From NCBI RefSeq assembly GCF_002813325.1, contig NZ_PHUG01000001.1, forward strand, positions 2,108,001-2,172,000: 64,000 nucleotides of DNA, written 5' to 3'. A program made the position numbers and the translations under genes. Below, piece after piece: positions 1-9,269 of the stretch (positions within the stretch are counted from its first letter, which is position 1; each line of letters begins with the position of its first letter). A model generated the notes under the pieces. That model ran no database searches, had not been told where the DNA came from, and saw nothing but the letters and a program-made list of their open reading frames with translations. This DNA is from Janthinobacterium sp. 64. Lineage in GTDB: Bacteria; Pseudomonadota; Gammaproteobacteria; Burkholderiales; Burkholderiaceae_D.

Positions 1-2950
1 TCATGGTGATCGCCATACCGGTCCACAGCGGCCCGGCGAACAGCATCAGCGGCACCAGGCCCACGATGCAGGTCAGCTTGGTCATCAGGATCGGACGGAA
101 GCGCTTGATGGCCGCGGCCACCACTGCTTCGCGCCGGGTACAGCCGGTGTCGAGTTCCGCATCGATCCGCTCGAGCAGCAGCACCGCGTTGTTGACGATG
201 ATGCCGGCCAGCGCAAGCAGGCCAAAGGTTGCCATGAAACCGAACGGATAGCCGGTGAGCAGCAGCGCGGTGGCCGCGCCGATCAGCACGAACGGCACGC
301 TGGACGCCACGATCACCACCTTGCGCAGCGAATTGAACTGCCACACGAACAACAGCATGATCGCGCATAGCGCATGCGGCATGAAACCGAGCAGCGCCTG
401 GTTGACTTCAGCAGAGTCTTCCAATTCTCCGCCCAGCTTGATCTTGTAACCTGGCTCCAGCTTGATGGTGGCAATGTCGCCGGCCAGCGTGTCGGCGATT
501 TCGCTTGCCGTCATGCCGGGATGGCGGCCGGTGACCGTGACCGCCGGCGCCAGGTCGCGGCGGATGATCACCGACGGCTCGCTGCCGGTGGTCACCCGTG
601 CCACCGAGCCTAGCGGCACTGGCGTGCCCTCGGCCGGGAAGACCATGGTTTCCTCCGGGGCGCCACGCTCGCTGGCATCGCCGCGCAGCACTACCGGCAC
701 CGTCACGCCGTCATCATGGATGCCGGTGACGGTAGCGCCACCGTAGCGCAATTGCAGTGCTTTGGCGATGTCGGCGCTGGACACACCGGCGCGGCGGGCA
801 TTGACCTGGTCCACCTCGATCACATAGCGCGGCACGCGCGCCTCCCAGTCATCGTGCACGTCCATGCTACCCGGCAACTCGCGCAGGCGCTCGGCGATGC
901 GTTGCGCAATCCGCTGCAACACTTCCTGATCCGGTCCCGTCACGCGGTAGGCCACCACGCCCGACTCGGTCGATCCCAGCGAGAATCGCTTCGGTTCGGC
1001 ACGCACGTTGGGCATGGTCGCCAGAGTGTGGCGGCGCACACGGTCGATCACGGCGTCGACGTCAGTGCCTGGTTTCACGCTGACCGTGAAGTAGGCGATA
1101 TTGGGTGCCGGCAGGGTGGGCGCCAGTCCGAGCACGATGCGCGGACCGCCATCGGCCACGTAGCCGATGCTGTCGACCACCTCGGGATTGGCTTTGCGGT
1201 CGCCCAGCCACGTACTCAGGGTGCGCACCGTTTGCAGCGTCACGCGCGAGTCCACGCCCGGCTGCAAGGTCACCGGGATCTGGAACTGCAGCCGGTCGGA
1301 GCGCGGCAGGAAATCGTATGGTATCGACGCCAGCACCGTCACCGCGCCGGCCAGTGCCAGGGTCATGGTGCCGATGAACAGCAGCTTATGGTCCAGGAGC
1401 GTGGTGATCACGGTGCGGTAGCCGCGATAGAAGCGGGTATCGTAGTGTTCCGCACCGGCGTGCAGCGGCTCCACCGTCGCAAAGTGGAAACACAGCAGCG
1501 GCGTGACCGTGATGCTGAGCAGCCAGGAGCCAAGCAGGGTCACGGCCAGCACGATAGCCAGTGACTGGAGGTATTCGTTGGTGGAGGTCTGGCCGAAGAA
1601 GAACGGCGAGAATGCCAGGATAATGGCCAGCGACGACGTAAGCAGGGGAATGGCCAGCGTTCGGCCCGCTTCCTCGCAGGCGTGCGCGCGGTCTTCGCCG
1701 GCCACCAGGCGCCGTTCGATGTCTTCGGCGATCACGATGCCGTTATCCACCAGCAGGCCGAGCGCCAGGATGATGGCGGCGATCGACACCGTCTGCAACT
1801 CCACATTCAGGGCGCGCATCGCGATCAGCGCTGCCAGAATGGTGAGCGGCACGATGGCGCCCACGATCAGGCCCGTACGCCAGCCCAGGAACAGCATCAC
1901 CACGGCCATCACGATCACGACCGTCTCGCCCATCACATGGTGCATCTTGCTCATTTCGCGCGCCACCACGTCGGGCTGGAACGTCACGATGTGCAGCTGG
2001 AAGCCCACCGGCAGCTGCGCCCTGGCGCGGTCCAGGCCCACGCGCAAGGACTTGCCGAAGTCCTCCATACTGCGTCCGGCCGCCATCGACACCGCCATCA
2101 CCACGGCCGGCTTGCCCTGGTAGATGGCGGCACTGTCGGGTGGGTCGGCTGGCATCACCCGCACGTCCGCCAGGTCGGCCAGGCGCACAGTGCGCGCGCC
2201 GGACGCGCCCTTGACGCGGATCGGCACCTGGCGCAGCGACTCCACGCTGGTGAGCATGCCGGTCGTGCCCAGCGACATGGACAGGCCGGCCACCGCCGTC
2301 AAGCCGCCCGGCTCGACGATGTTTTGCGTTTGCAGTTGCTGGATCACCGCTTCCGGCGCCAGGCCCGCCTCGGCCAGGCGCGCACGGTTGAAGGAAATGT
2401 ATACGCGGTCTTCCTGCAAGCCATGCATGCTCACGCGCTCCACGCCATCGACGGTATAGAGTTGCGCGCGCATGGCGCGCAGTGGCCCGCGCATGTCGCT
2501 CATGCCGAATCCCGGCGCGGTGACCGCAATCGACGCGGCGGCCACGCGGCCGAAATCGTCGTCGACGAAGGGGCCGACGGTACCCTGCGGCATGGCGCCG
2601 CTGGCGTCGGCCGCCTTGGCGCGCACGCGCAGCCACAGCGCCGGCAGGTCGCGCACGTTGTCGTAGGCGGTCAGCTGGATGATGGCGTTGCCAGTGCGCG
2701 CACTGGAGACGATGCGCTTGATACCGGCGATCTCGCGCAACTGCTCTTCGAGCGGCTTGACCAGCAGGTCGGCCACCTGCGTGGCCGGCATGCCGGGAAA
2801 TGATACGGCGACGGTGGCTTCGCGCACCGTGACCGAAGGTTCTTCCTGAGACGGGAAATCGAGAAACGTGAACACGCCAACGACGAGCAGCAGCACGGCC
2901 ACCACGATCGTCAGTCGGCTCGAAGAGAGCGCGGCGCGGGTGATGTTCAT
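1..2950 (-). CDS. RND efflux pump permease, partial (C-terminus outside window)
   Basis: Inner-membrane proton-driven permease of a tripartite drug efflux pump. The minus-strand frame from the ATG at 2950 is open for 983 codons to the window edge. RND pumps are usually 1010-1050 residues, so only the last few dozen are missing. A short cytoplasmic start (MNITRAALSSS) precedes TM1. The TM4 proton-relay segment reads LGLLVDNGIVIAEDI, with D402-N403 where AcrB has Asp-Asp. A late helix reads NNAVLLLERID. The start overlaps the adaptor's stop by four bases (ATGA), so translation is probably coupled. It belongs to a different RND branch from the AcrB-like pump at 13709-16873. Substrate cannot be told from sequence. 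Confidence 0.93.
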   Translation of the reverse strand, partial: MNITRAALSSSRLTIVVAVLLLVVGVFTFLDFPSQEEPSVTVREATVAVSFPGMPATQVADLLVKPLEEQLREIAGIKRIVSSARTGNAIIQLTAYDNVRDLPALWLRVRAKAADASGAMPQGTVGPFVDDDFGRVAAASIAVTAPGFGMSDMRGPLRAMRAQLYTVDGVERVSMHGLQEDRVYISFNRARLAEAGLAPEAVIQQLQTQNIVEPGGLTAVAGLSMSLGTTGMLTSVESLRQVPIRVKGASGARTVRLADLADVRVMPADPPDSAAIYQGKPAVVMAVSMAAGRSMEDFGKSLRVGLDRARAQLPVGFQLHIVTFQPDVVAREMSKMHHVMGETVVIVMAVVMLFLGWRTGLIVGAIVPLTILAALIAMRALNVELQTVSIAAIILALGLLVDNGIVIAEDIERRLVAGEDRAHACEEAGRTLAIPLLTSSLAIILAFSPFFFGQTSTNEYLQSLAIVLAVTLLGSWLLSITVTPLLCFHFATVEPLHAGAEHYDTRFYRGYRTVITTLLDHKLLFIGTMTLALAGAVTVLASIPYDFLPRSDRLQFQIPVTLQPGVDSRVTLQTVRTLSTWLGDRKANPEVVDSIGYVADGGPRIVLGLAPTLPAPNIAYFTVSVKPGTDVDAVIDRVRRHTLATMPNVRAEPKRFSLGSTESGVVAYRVTGPDQEVLQRIAQRIAERLRELPGSMDVHDDWEARVPRYVIEVDQVNARRAGVSSADIAKALQLRYGGATVTGIHDDGVTVPVVLRGDASERGAPEETMVFPAEGTPVPLGSVARVTTGSEPSVIIRRDLAPAVTVTGRHPGMTASEIADTLAGDIATIKLEPGYKIKLGGELEDSAEVNQALLGFMPHALCAIMLLFVWQFNSLRKVVIVASSVPFVLIGAATALLLTGYPFGFMATFGLLALAGIIVNNAVLLLERIDAELDTGCTRREAVVAAAIKRFRPILMTKLTCIVGLVPLMLFAGPLWTGMAITM

Positions 2951-4077
2951 GGCTGCTCCCCGGTGGCCAGCGTGGACGCGGAGTGGTAAGGCACCACGCG
3001 CTGGCGGTCGATCAGGAACGCGGTGCCGGCGCCGGCGACTTCCTCGCCAGGCCGCAGGCCCTGCGTCACGTCGATGCTGTCACCGCGCTGGCGGCCCAGC
3101 ACGACGGCGCGGCGTTCGAGCACGTTGCCGGTCCGGTGATACACGAACACGTGGCCGGTGCCTGCCTTCGTGCTCTGCGCTACGGCCGTCAACGGCAGAG
3201 TGGCGATCTGTGGCGCGCCGGAAGCGATCGCGATCGACAGCGCTTCGCCGCTGCGCCGTGGCGTCTGTCCAGGTTGCAGGTCGAAGATCGCTTGCACGGT
3301 ACCGCCGGCGTCGATATGGTCGGCCAGGCTGCGTAGCGTGAGCTTGATGGCGTCGGCCGCATCGGAGCCAGCGGTCGCCTGGTCCGCCCCGCGTGCGACG
3401 ACCACGGCGCCGGGCTTGAGCGATGCAGGCAACAGCGCGGCAGGCAGATCGGCCACCACCTGCAGGTGGCTGTCGCCTTCGATTTGCAGCACGGCCTGGC
3501 CGCTGGCGGCCAGTGCGCCAGGTTCGGCCAGGCGCGCCTTGATACGCCCGGCGTACGGGGCGCGCAGCACGCCCTGGCGCTGCGCGCGCGACGCCAGCTG
3601 CAGCGCGGCATTGGCCGAGCTGTGCGCCGCGTCGGCCATCGTCACGGCCAGTTGCGCCGCGTCGAGGGTGAGTTTCGAGGTGGCGCCGTCCGCGTGCATG
3701 GCCTGCTGCTGGCGCAACTGATCGCGCCGTTCCTGCAACTGGCCGGCTGTGGAGCGCACCTGGGCCTCGGCTTGCAGTACTTGCAGGTGCGCCGGCTCCG
3801 GGTCGAGCGTCGCCAGCACCTGGCCGCGGCGGACGGTGTCGCCGACATCGACCATCACGCCGGCCAGCTTGCCGCCGTTCTCGAACGACAGGTCGGCGCG
3901 CCGGGCCTGCCGCACCAGCGCCACGAAGCGGTAGTCTGCGGCGGCGGTGGTGGACGTGGTGATCAGCTTGACCATGCGCAGCGGCGCCTCGGCGCGGGCG
4001 GGCTGGCGGTCGCAGGCCGCAAGCTGGGTGGCCAGTGCGGCCGCGCCCAGCAGCATGGGAAGGGAGCGAAATGTCAT
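2947..4077 (-). CDS. RND efflux periplasmic adaptor (HlyD/MFP family), lipoprotein
   Basis: Periplasmic adaptor linking the pump at 1-2950 to an outer-membrane channel. The frame could begin at 4095, but the ATG at 4077 has AGGAG six bases upstream and starts directly with the signal peptide, so it is preferred (about 376 residues). The lipobox ends QLAAC, predicting lipidation. The N-terminal half shows the split lipoyl/barrel-sandwich segment (ADLSFENGGKLAGVMVDVGD) and a long alpha-hairpin (AEAQVRSTAGQLQERRDQL). The second half holds the beta-barrel and membrane-proximal domains. It sits between the MipA-like gene (stop 22 bases upstream) and the pump (4-base overlap). Confidence 0.92.
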   Translation of the reverse strand: MTFRSLPMLLGAAALATQLAACDRQPARAEAPLRMVKLITTSTTAAADYRFVALVRQARRADLSFENGGKLAGVMVDVGDTVRRGQVLATLDPEPAHLQVLQAEAQVRSTAGQLQERRDQLRQQQAMHADGATSKLTLDAAQLAVTMADAAHSSANAALQLASRAQRQGVLRAPYAGRIKARLAEPGALAASGQAVLQIEGDSHLQVVADLPAALLPASLKPGAVVVARGADQATAGSDAADAIKLTLRSLADHIDAGGTVQAIFDLQPGQTPRRSGEALSIAIASGAPQIATLPLTAVAQSTKAGTGHVFVYHRTGNVLERRAVVLGRQRGDSIDVTQGLRPGEEVAGAGTAFLIDRQRVVPYHSASTLATGEQP

Positions 4078-4098
4078 CAAGTTCTCCTGGTCCATCGG

Positions 4099-4917
4099 TC
4101 AGTAAACGTACCGGACGGTCATCATCGCTTCGACCGGCGTCTTGCGCGCCATGAGCGGGCTGTTCTTGGCGTGCTCGACGAACGGCATGGCGGTCAGTTG
4201 CACGGAGCTGTACCAGTGCTCGGCCAGCTTGTGTTCCCACTGGGCGCTGACGGAATATGCGTACAGGCCGCCATGCGCGTTGTACGCCGCAAAGCGGGTG
4301 TTGGCCGCTTGCGTCGAAGTCACGCCAAAATACGCTTGGTTGTAGCGGGCGTTACCCCAGTGGGCGTTGGCGCCCAGCGCCACTCGCTCGTCGCCCGCGT
4401 CGATCACGTTCCACTCCGCCCCCACGCGCAAGTTCTGCCGGTCCACGCCGGACTTGAGCGTGACATCGGCCTCGGCGCTGATCGACAGCCCGGGCGTGAC
4501 CTGCTGGGCCATCAGCGTGTGCCAGGTGGCCGACCCCGGCACCTCGCCCATGCCGGCCAGGTCGCGCCCGCCAGGGCGGAACAGGTCGGACTTCACGCCG
4601 CGCCCTTGGTCGTAGTGGATCGACTGCGACACGTAAAAGCCGGAGTCGGTAAGCAGTTGCAGGCCTGCGCCACGGCTGGTGTCGATGAAGAAGATGCCGC
4701 GCTGGGCGTACATCACGGGGACAAACGTGGTGGTGGTGTCGCGCGAACCCATGTAGCGGGGGGCGACGCGCACGCCGGCACCGATAGCCGCCTCGAACTT
4801 GTCGCCCAGCAGGTAGTTGACGGTCAGTTCGGCGCCGTGTGCGCTGGGCGCCAGCAAGCCCAGCGCGAGGGTCGGGGCGGACAAGGCCAGGAGGAAGGAG
4901 CGGAACGTATACATCAT
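4099..4917 (-). CDS. MipA/OmpV family outer-membrane protein
   Basis: Predicted outer-membrane beta-barrel of the MipA/OmpV family. E. coli MipA scaffolds the murein hydrolase MltA and PBP1B; OmpV relatives act as porins or adhesins. A signal peptide follows MMYTFRSF and ends near SAHGAEL. The early strand IGAGVRVAPRYMGSRD and the terminal VRYVY (aromatic last residue, as in barrel proteins) fit the family. The frame opens at 4956, but the tandem ATGs at 4917/4914 with AGGA upstream place the start at the signal peptide. It lies inside an RND operon between channel and adaptor genes, which is unusual and suggests a role at the envelope with that pump. Confidence 0.85.
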   Translation of the reverse strand: MMYTFRSFLLALSAPTLALGLLAPSAHGAELTVNYLLGDKFEAAIGAGVRVAPRYMGSRDTTTTFVPVMYAQRGIFFIDTSRGAGLQLLTDSGFYVSQSIHYDQGRGVKSDLFRPGGRDLAGMGEVPGSATWHTLMAQQVTPGLSISAEADVTLKSGVDRQNLRVGAEWNVIDAGDERVALGANAHWGNARYNQAYFGVTSTQAANTRFAAYNAHGGLYAYSVSAQWEHKLAEHWYSSVQLTAMPFVEHAKNSPLMARKTPVEAMMTVRYVY

Positions 4918-4924
4918 GGTGTGG

Positions 4925-6406
4925 TCAATCCTGGTTAAGTGAGAAGGAAGTGCCATAGAAGGCGTGCAGCAAACGAATCCGGTTGAGGGCGAGATCGCGC
5001 GCGGCGTCGATGTGGGCGAGCGATGCCGCCTCCATACGCAGGTGCTCGTCCAGCAGTTCTGTGGTGTCCTGGAGGCCTTGCAGTACGCGCCGTGTCAGCG
5101 CTCTGGTGCGCCGTTCCAGCGATTCCTCGCGCTGACGCATCGCCGCTTCGCCGGCCTCCAGCGCGCGTTGCTGGTCGAGCGCACCCGCCACTTCCTGGAA
5201 CGCCGCTTCAATGGTCTGGGCGTAGGCGGCAACGCCGGCATCCTTGCGCAGTTCCGCCACGTCGAGCTGCGCCTGGTTGCGGCCGCCGTCGAAAATCGGC
5301 AGGCTGACGGATGGATTGAAGGTCCAGGCGCGGCTACCCGGTTTGAACAGGCCGTCAAGGCTTTCGCTGACCGATCCCACGCCAGTGCTCAGGTGTATCG
5401 ATGGAAAAAATGCCGCGCGCGCCGCGCCGATGTCGGCATGGCGTGCCTTCAGCTCGGCCTCCGCCTGGCGGATGTCAGGACGGTCGAGCAAAATGCGGGC
5501 ATCGAGGTCGCGCAGCGCGGCGATCGGCAACGGCATCGCTGCCAGCACATCCACGCTGCCGGCCGTGTCCAGCGTTGCGGAGGGCACAAAGCCGGTCAGG
5601 ATATTCAGGGCGCGTTGCGCGACAGCGAATTGAGCCTCGGCATTGACGGTGGCCGCGTGGTGTGCGGCGGCGGCATTGCGTTCCGCGTCCAACTTGTCGC
5701 GCGAGATCAGGCCGAGCTCGAACTGGCGCCGCGCATAGGCTTCGAGTTGACGTTGATAACCGTCATTGCTGCGCAGGACGCGCCAGGTATCGGCGGTGGC
5801 GACCGCGATCGAGTGGGTACGCAACACTTCCGCGATGAGTGCGGCGCGGGTTGCCGCAAGGCCGTATCCGGACCCGACATAACGTTCCTGAGCTGCCTGT
5901 GACAGCGACCGTAGCCTGCCAAAAAAATCCAGATCGAAATCCATGCCCAAGCCGGCTGCGCTGTAATGTTCGCGCTCGGTCTCATTCAGGTCGGCATTGT
6001 CGAAGCGAGTACGCTTGCTCTCCGCCTGGAACGCCACGGAGGGCAAGCGAGCCGCGCCTTCCATGCGCATCAACGCACGTGCCTCGTCAACGCGACGCAT
6101 GGCCAGCTTGTATTGTGCGTTGTGTGCCAGCGCCTGCTCGACTAGCGTCGTCAGGGTAGCCAGCTGGTCGGCGCTACGCTGCGGTGCGAAGTCGTTCACC
6201 AACCGGGACTCCTGGATATTCAGTGCAGTAAAGGCTGCCGTACGGGTCGAGCGCGACGCAGTCGCCACGACATCTACATCGGACCGTATGGTGCCTGAGC
6301 CCAACGTGGACGGCAAAGCCGGCATCGCCGGACGCTGATAAGAAGGAGCGAGAGAACAGCCGCCGAGCAGCAGCGTGCAGAGAAAAAGTGGAATTCGAGC
6401 GGGCAT
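4925..6406 (-). CDS. Outer-membrane efflux channel lipoprotein (OprM/NodT family)
   Basis: TolC-like trimeric channel that completes the tripartite pump encoded downstream. Signal peptide MPARIPLFLCTLLLGGC carries a lipobox (LLGGC), followed by SLAPSYQRPAMP, the usual start of the NodT/OprM class. Two tandem OEP repeats follow, the second with LLDRPDIRQAEAELKARHAD and FFPSIHLSTGVGS. A GTG at 6445 would add 13 residues ahead of the signal peptide; the ATG at 6406 matches family N-termini better, although no strong ribosome site is visible. It is the first gene of the minus-strand operon channel, MipA, adaptor, pump; the promoter should lie in 6407-6500. Confidence 0.92.
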   Translation of the reverse strand: MPARIPLFLCTLLLGGCSLAPSYQRPAMPALPSTLGSGTIRSDVDVVATASRSTRTAAFTALNIQESRLVNDFAPQRSADQLATLTTLVEQALAHNAQYKLAMRRVDEARALMRMEGAARLPSVAFQAESKRTRFDNADLNETEREHYSAAGLGMDFDLDFFGRLRSLSQAAQERYVGSGYGLAATRAALIAEVLRTHSIAVATADTWRVLRSNDGYQRQLEAYARRQFELGLISRDKLDAERNAAAAHHAATVNAEAQFAVAQRALNILTGFVPSATLDTAGSVDVLAAMPLPIAALRDLDARILLDRPDIRQAEAELKARHADIGAARAAFFPSIHLSTGVGSVSESLDGLFKPGSRAWTFNPSVSLPIFDGGRNQAQLDVAELRKDAGVAAYAQTIEAAFQEVAGALDQQRALEAGEAAMRQREESLERRTRALTRRVLQGLQDTTELLDEHLRMEAASLAHIDAARDLALNRIRLLHAFYGTSFSLNQD

Positions 6407-6833
6407 GGTAGCGGCGACGTTGTCAGGATGCCGGCAGCTTCTCACTCAATGATGCAGATATTTTGTGGAAAGCATCAAGGAATGATGAAGATGCGTTGCA
6501 TTTTGCCTCTGTCCGATCGGCTAAGGACCAACCGATAGATACATCGCCACAAGTCTTGTTCGAAACAGCGGTTAACGTGATTGGCCGTTTCACATAACTT
6601 CTTGGCGGATCAACACAACATTATTTCCATCAAGCAAATATGATTGCAAAAAAAAATTCCGGACGATTCTGGCTGTCTTTATGGACACGCCATCGTGCTT
6701 GCTGACGCTAGCGCTAGACGTATCCGGGACATACATCGGCGACGGGACCGCCAGAAAAACGACTGCGCCAGCCGATATCCGCTATACGGCATCGATAGCA
6801 CGTCATTCTCTCTCACGACACCGGAGTCATTGC
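6407..6833. other. AT-rich intergenic region between divergent genes
   Basis: About 430 bases between the start of the efflux channel gene (minus) and the chemoreceptor (plus). It must hold both promoters. It is clearly AT-richer than the flanking efflux operon, with an A-tract near 6644-6654. A ten-base palindrome, CTAGCGCTAG, lies at 6708-6717. No RNA gene or convincing operator was identified, and the reading frame running through it toward the chemoreceptor is not credible as coding. Confidence 0.5.
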
Positions 6834-8444
6834 ATGAAAAATTTGAAAATTGGCGTACGCCTGGGCTTGGGGTTTGCCACGGTTTTACTGCTGTTAGTCA
6901 TTCTGGCGTCGGTTGCCATAATCAAAATGGAAATAGCGGGTGGGGCGACCAGCCACCTGATCAATGTCAGCTACAAGAATGTCAGCATGGTCGCCGAATG
7001 GTCCAAGATCATTGAGCTCAATGTGTTGCGCTCGGCCGCCATGTGGAAAAGCACCGATGCGACTGAGAGCCAACTGCTGTTGGACGAGATCAATACCGAT
7101 GCTACACGCTCTTTGGCACTGCAGCACGAAATCGAAGGGTCACTACGCAACCCTGTTGTCATCGCTGAGTTCAACAAAGTCAAACAGCAACGCAGCCGCT
7201 ACGTCGAGGCACGCAGCCAGATGCTGAAAGCGAAAGCCGATAACGATAGCACAGCCGGTAACGCCATCTTTCATGAACAAGTCCTTCCCGCATCAGCCAC
7301 TTACCTCGCCAGTATCCGGCAACTTGCCATTACCCAGTCAGATGCGGCAAAACTCGTGGCATCGAATGTGTTGAGTTCTTACGCAAATACTCGCATTTTT
7401 CTTATCGTGATGGGCACGCTGGCCCTCTTGGCTGGAATAACATCCGCCTATTTCGCCACCCGCTCCATCACCATCCCGATTGCATCGGCCGTGCAGCTTG
7501 CACAAGCTGTCGCGGACGGCGACCTCAGAAGCCTGGTACAAGTAGATCGCAAGGATGAAATGGGATCATTGATGCAGGCGCTGCAAAGCATGAACAGCAA
7601 TCTATTGAGTATTGTGTCGAAGGTGCTCAAAGGAACTGAAAATATTGCCGCCGCTTCCGCACAAATTGCCGCGGGCAACCTGGATCTGTCAGCCCGCACG
7701 GAACAGCAGGCGAGCTCGCTTGAGGAAACCGCTTCTTCAATGGAAGAACTGACAGCCACGGTCAAACAAAACGTCGAACACGCACGCCATGCCAGTACAC
7801 TGGCGAAAGAGGCATCGGCTATTGCAGAGAAAGGCGGTACTATGGTCAGCGACGTGATCGACACCATGGCCGGCATCAATGCATCGTCGAGGAGAATCGT
7901 CGACATCATCTCCGTGATTGATGGCATCGCCTTTCAGACCAATATCCTGGCGCTCAATGCCGCAGTGGAAGCGGCGCGTGCTGGCGAGCAGGGACGTGGT
8001 TTTGCCGTGGTTGCGTCTGAAGTACGCAACCTGGCGCAGCGCTCGGCCAGTGCGGCCAAAGAGGTCAAGCTGTTGATTGATGATTCTGTGCACAAGGTAG
8101 ATACGGGATCGGCGCTGGTGCAGCAGACTGGCGGCACGATGGAAGAGATCATCAAAAGTGTCGCAGGCGTAACCGAGACCATCCGCCAAATCTCCGAGGC
8201 CAGCACTGAGCAAAGTGCTGGCATTGAGCAAATCAACCAGGCGGTGACGGAAATGGACCAGGTCACACAACAAAATGCGGCCCTGGTAGAGGAAGCGGCG
8301 GCAGCTTCAGCGGCAATGCAGGAGCAGGCAACCGAGCTGGCTCAACTGATGAGCGTGTTCAAGACGCATCACGAGGCCAGGAATGCGACAGCCCGAACAC
8401 CCGTAGTGACGCAGCATAAGGCAGCACTGCAACTTAAGAATTGA
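6834..8444 (+). CDS. Methyl-accepting chemotaxis protein (4HB-HAMP-MCP signal)
   Basis: Transmembrane chemoreceptor that controls CheA through its cytoplasmic hairpin. An earlier in-frame start at 6681 exists, but the ATG at 6834 has CGGAG upstream and begins MKNLKIGVRLGLGF, the classical four-helix-bundle receptor start. TM1 spans roughly residues 10-30, followed by a periplasmic four-helix bundle, TM2 near 185-205, HAMP, adaptation helices, and the conserved tip around FQTNILALNAAVEAARAGEQ. Length 536 residues. The C-terminus (KAALQLKN) has no NWETF-type pentapeptide for CheR/CheB docking. Ligand unknown; the solute-binding protein gene right after it is a candidate partner. Confidence 0.95.
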   Translation: MKNLKIGVRLGLGFATVLLLLVILASVAIIKMEIAGGATSHLINVSYKNVSMVAEWSKIIELNVLRSAAMWKSTDATESQLLLDEINTDATRSLALQHEIEGSLRNPVVIAEFNKVKQQRSRYVEARSQMLKAKADNDSTAGNAIFHEQVLPASATYLASIRQLAITQSDAAKLVASNVLSSYANTRIFLIVMGTLALLAGITSAYFATRSITIPIASAVQLAQAVADGDLRSLVQVDRKDEMGSLMQALQSMNSNLLSIVSKVLKGTENIAAASAQIAAGNLDLSARTEQQASSLEETASSMEELTATVKQNVEHARHASTLAKEASAIAEKGGTMVSDVIDTMAGINASSRRIVDIISVIDGIAFQTNILALNAAVEAARAGEQGRGFAVVASEVRNLAQRSASAAKEVKLLIDDSVHKVDTGSALVQQTGGTMEEIIKSVAGVTETIRQISEASTEQSAGIEQINQAVTEMDQVTQQNAALVEEAAAASAAMQEQATELAQLMSVFKTHHEARNATARTPVVTQHKAALQLKN

Positions 8445-8488
8445 CAATGAAAGATACCTGCCGAACATCGCTTAGCCGGAGAAACCCC

Positions 8489-9250
8489 ATGCGAGCAAGA
8501 TTATCGTATCTTTTCCTGTTGTTCGCGACCATGACATGCCAACCCACGAAGGCGGTCAGGCAACTGGAATTAAAGATCGCGACATTGAACTATCCGCCTT
8601 ACGTTGACGAGCATGCAAGCCCGCAACCAACGGGACTGGCCGTAGAATTGATCGAGCATGCATTTGGCCGGATGGATCAGCCGATCGCCATCGAATTTCT
8701 GCCGTTCAAGCGCTCTCTGTCCAATCTGGAGAGTGGCAGAATCGATGCGTTATTCCCGATGAGAAAAACACCTGAACGCGAAAGTCGATATGACTTTGCG
8801 CTGCTCCCACTGCTCAAGCAGGATATCCAGATTTTTGTGCGTGCAAATTCCACAATACAATTTTCCGGCAACCCGGGACAACTGGCTGGCTATTCGATCG
8901 GGGTACTGCACGGCGCCTCGTACGGTATCGATTTGAAAAAGTTTTCCATTGATGGCGGGAACAAGAAGCTGGAGCCGTCAAGTTCGCACGAGATGAATTT
9001 CAGGAAATTACTTGCCGGCAGGATGGATGCGGTACTTTGCAGCCGTCTGGTCGGCTTGGCCATATTAAAAGGACTCAACGCATCAGCTGACGTCAAAATG
9101 ATCGGCCCGCCGGTTGGCAGCTACGACAGCTACATCATGTTCAATAAAAACAAAGTGCCATATGACGTGATTGCGAAGTTCAGGCAGACAATGACGGACA
9201 TGAACAATGATGGAACCCTGAACCGACTGCGAAAAAAATACAAACAATAG
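8489..9250 (+). CDS. Periplasmic solute-binding protein, SBP_bac_3-like
   Basis: Secreted type II periplasmic binding fold like polar amino-acid ABC receptors. The ATG at 8489 follows GGAG by seven bases and starts a signal peptide (MRARLSYLFLLFATMTC). The mature part opens LKIATLNYPPYVDE and has PTGLAVELIEHAFGRM and LESGRIDALFPMRKTPERE, typical of lobe 1. Length about 253 residues. An in-frame ATG at 8441 overlaps the chemoreceptor stop but adds 16 non-signal residues. No permease or ATPase genes follow, so it may feed the adjacent chemoreceptor or be an orphan receptor; that link is inference from adjacency. Confidence 0.85.
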   Translation: MRARLSYLFLLFATMTCQPTKAVRQLELKIATLNYPPYVDEHASPQPTGLAVELIEHAFGRMDQPIAIEFLPFKRSLSNLESGRIDALFPMRKTPERESRYDFALLPLLKQDIQIFVRANSTIQFSGNPGQLAGYSIGVLHGASYGIDLKKFSIDGGNKKLEPSSSHEMNFRKLLAGRMDAVLCSRLVGLAILKGLNASADVKMIGPPVGSYDSYIMFNKNKVPYDVIAKFRQTMTDMNNDGTLNRLRKKYKQ

Positions 9251-9269
9251 CATCGGTGAGCTGACCAGC

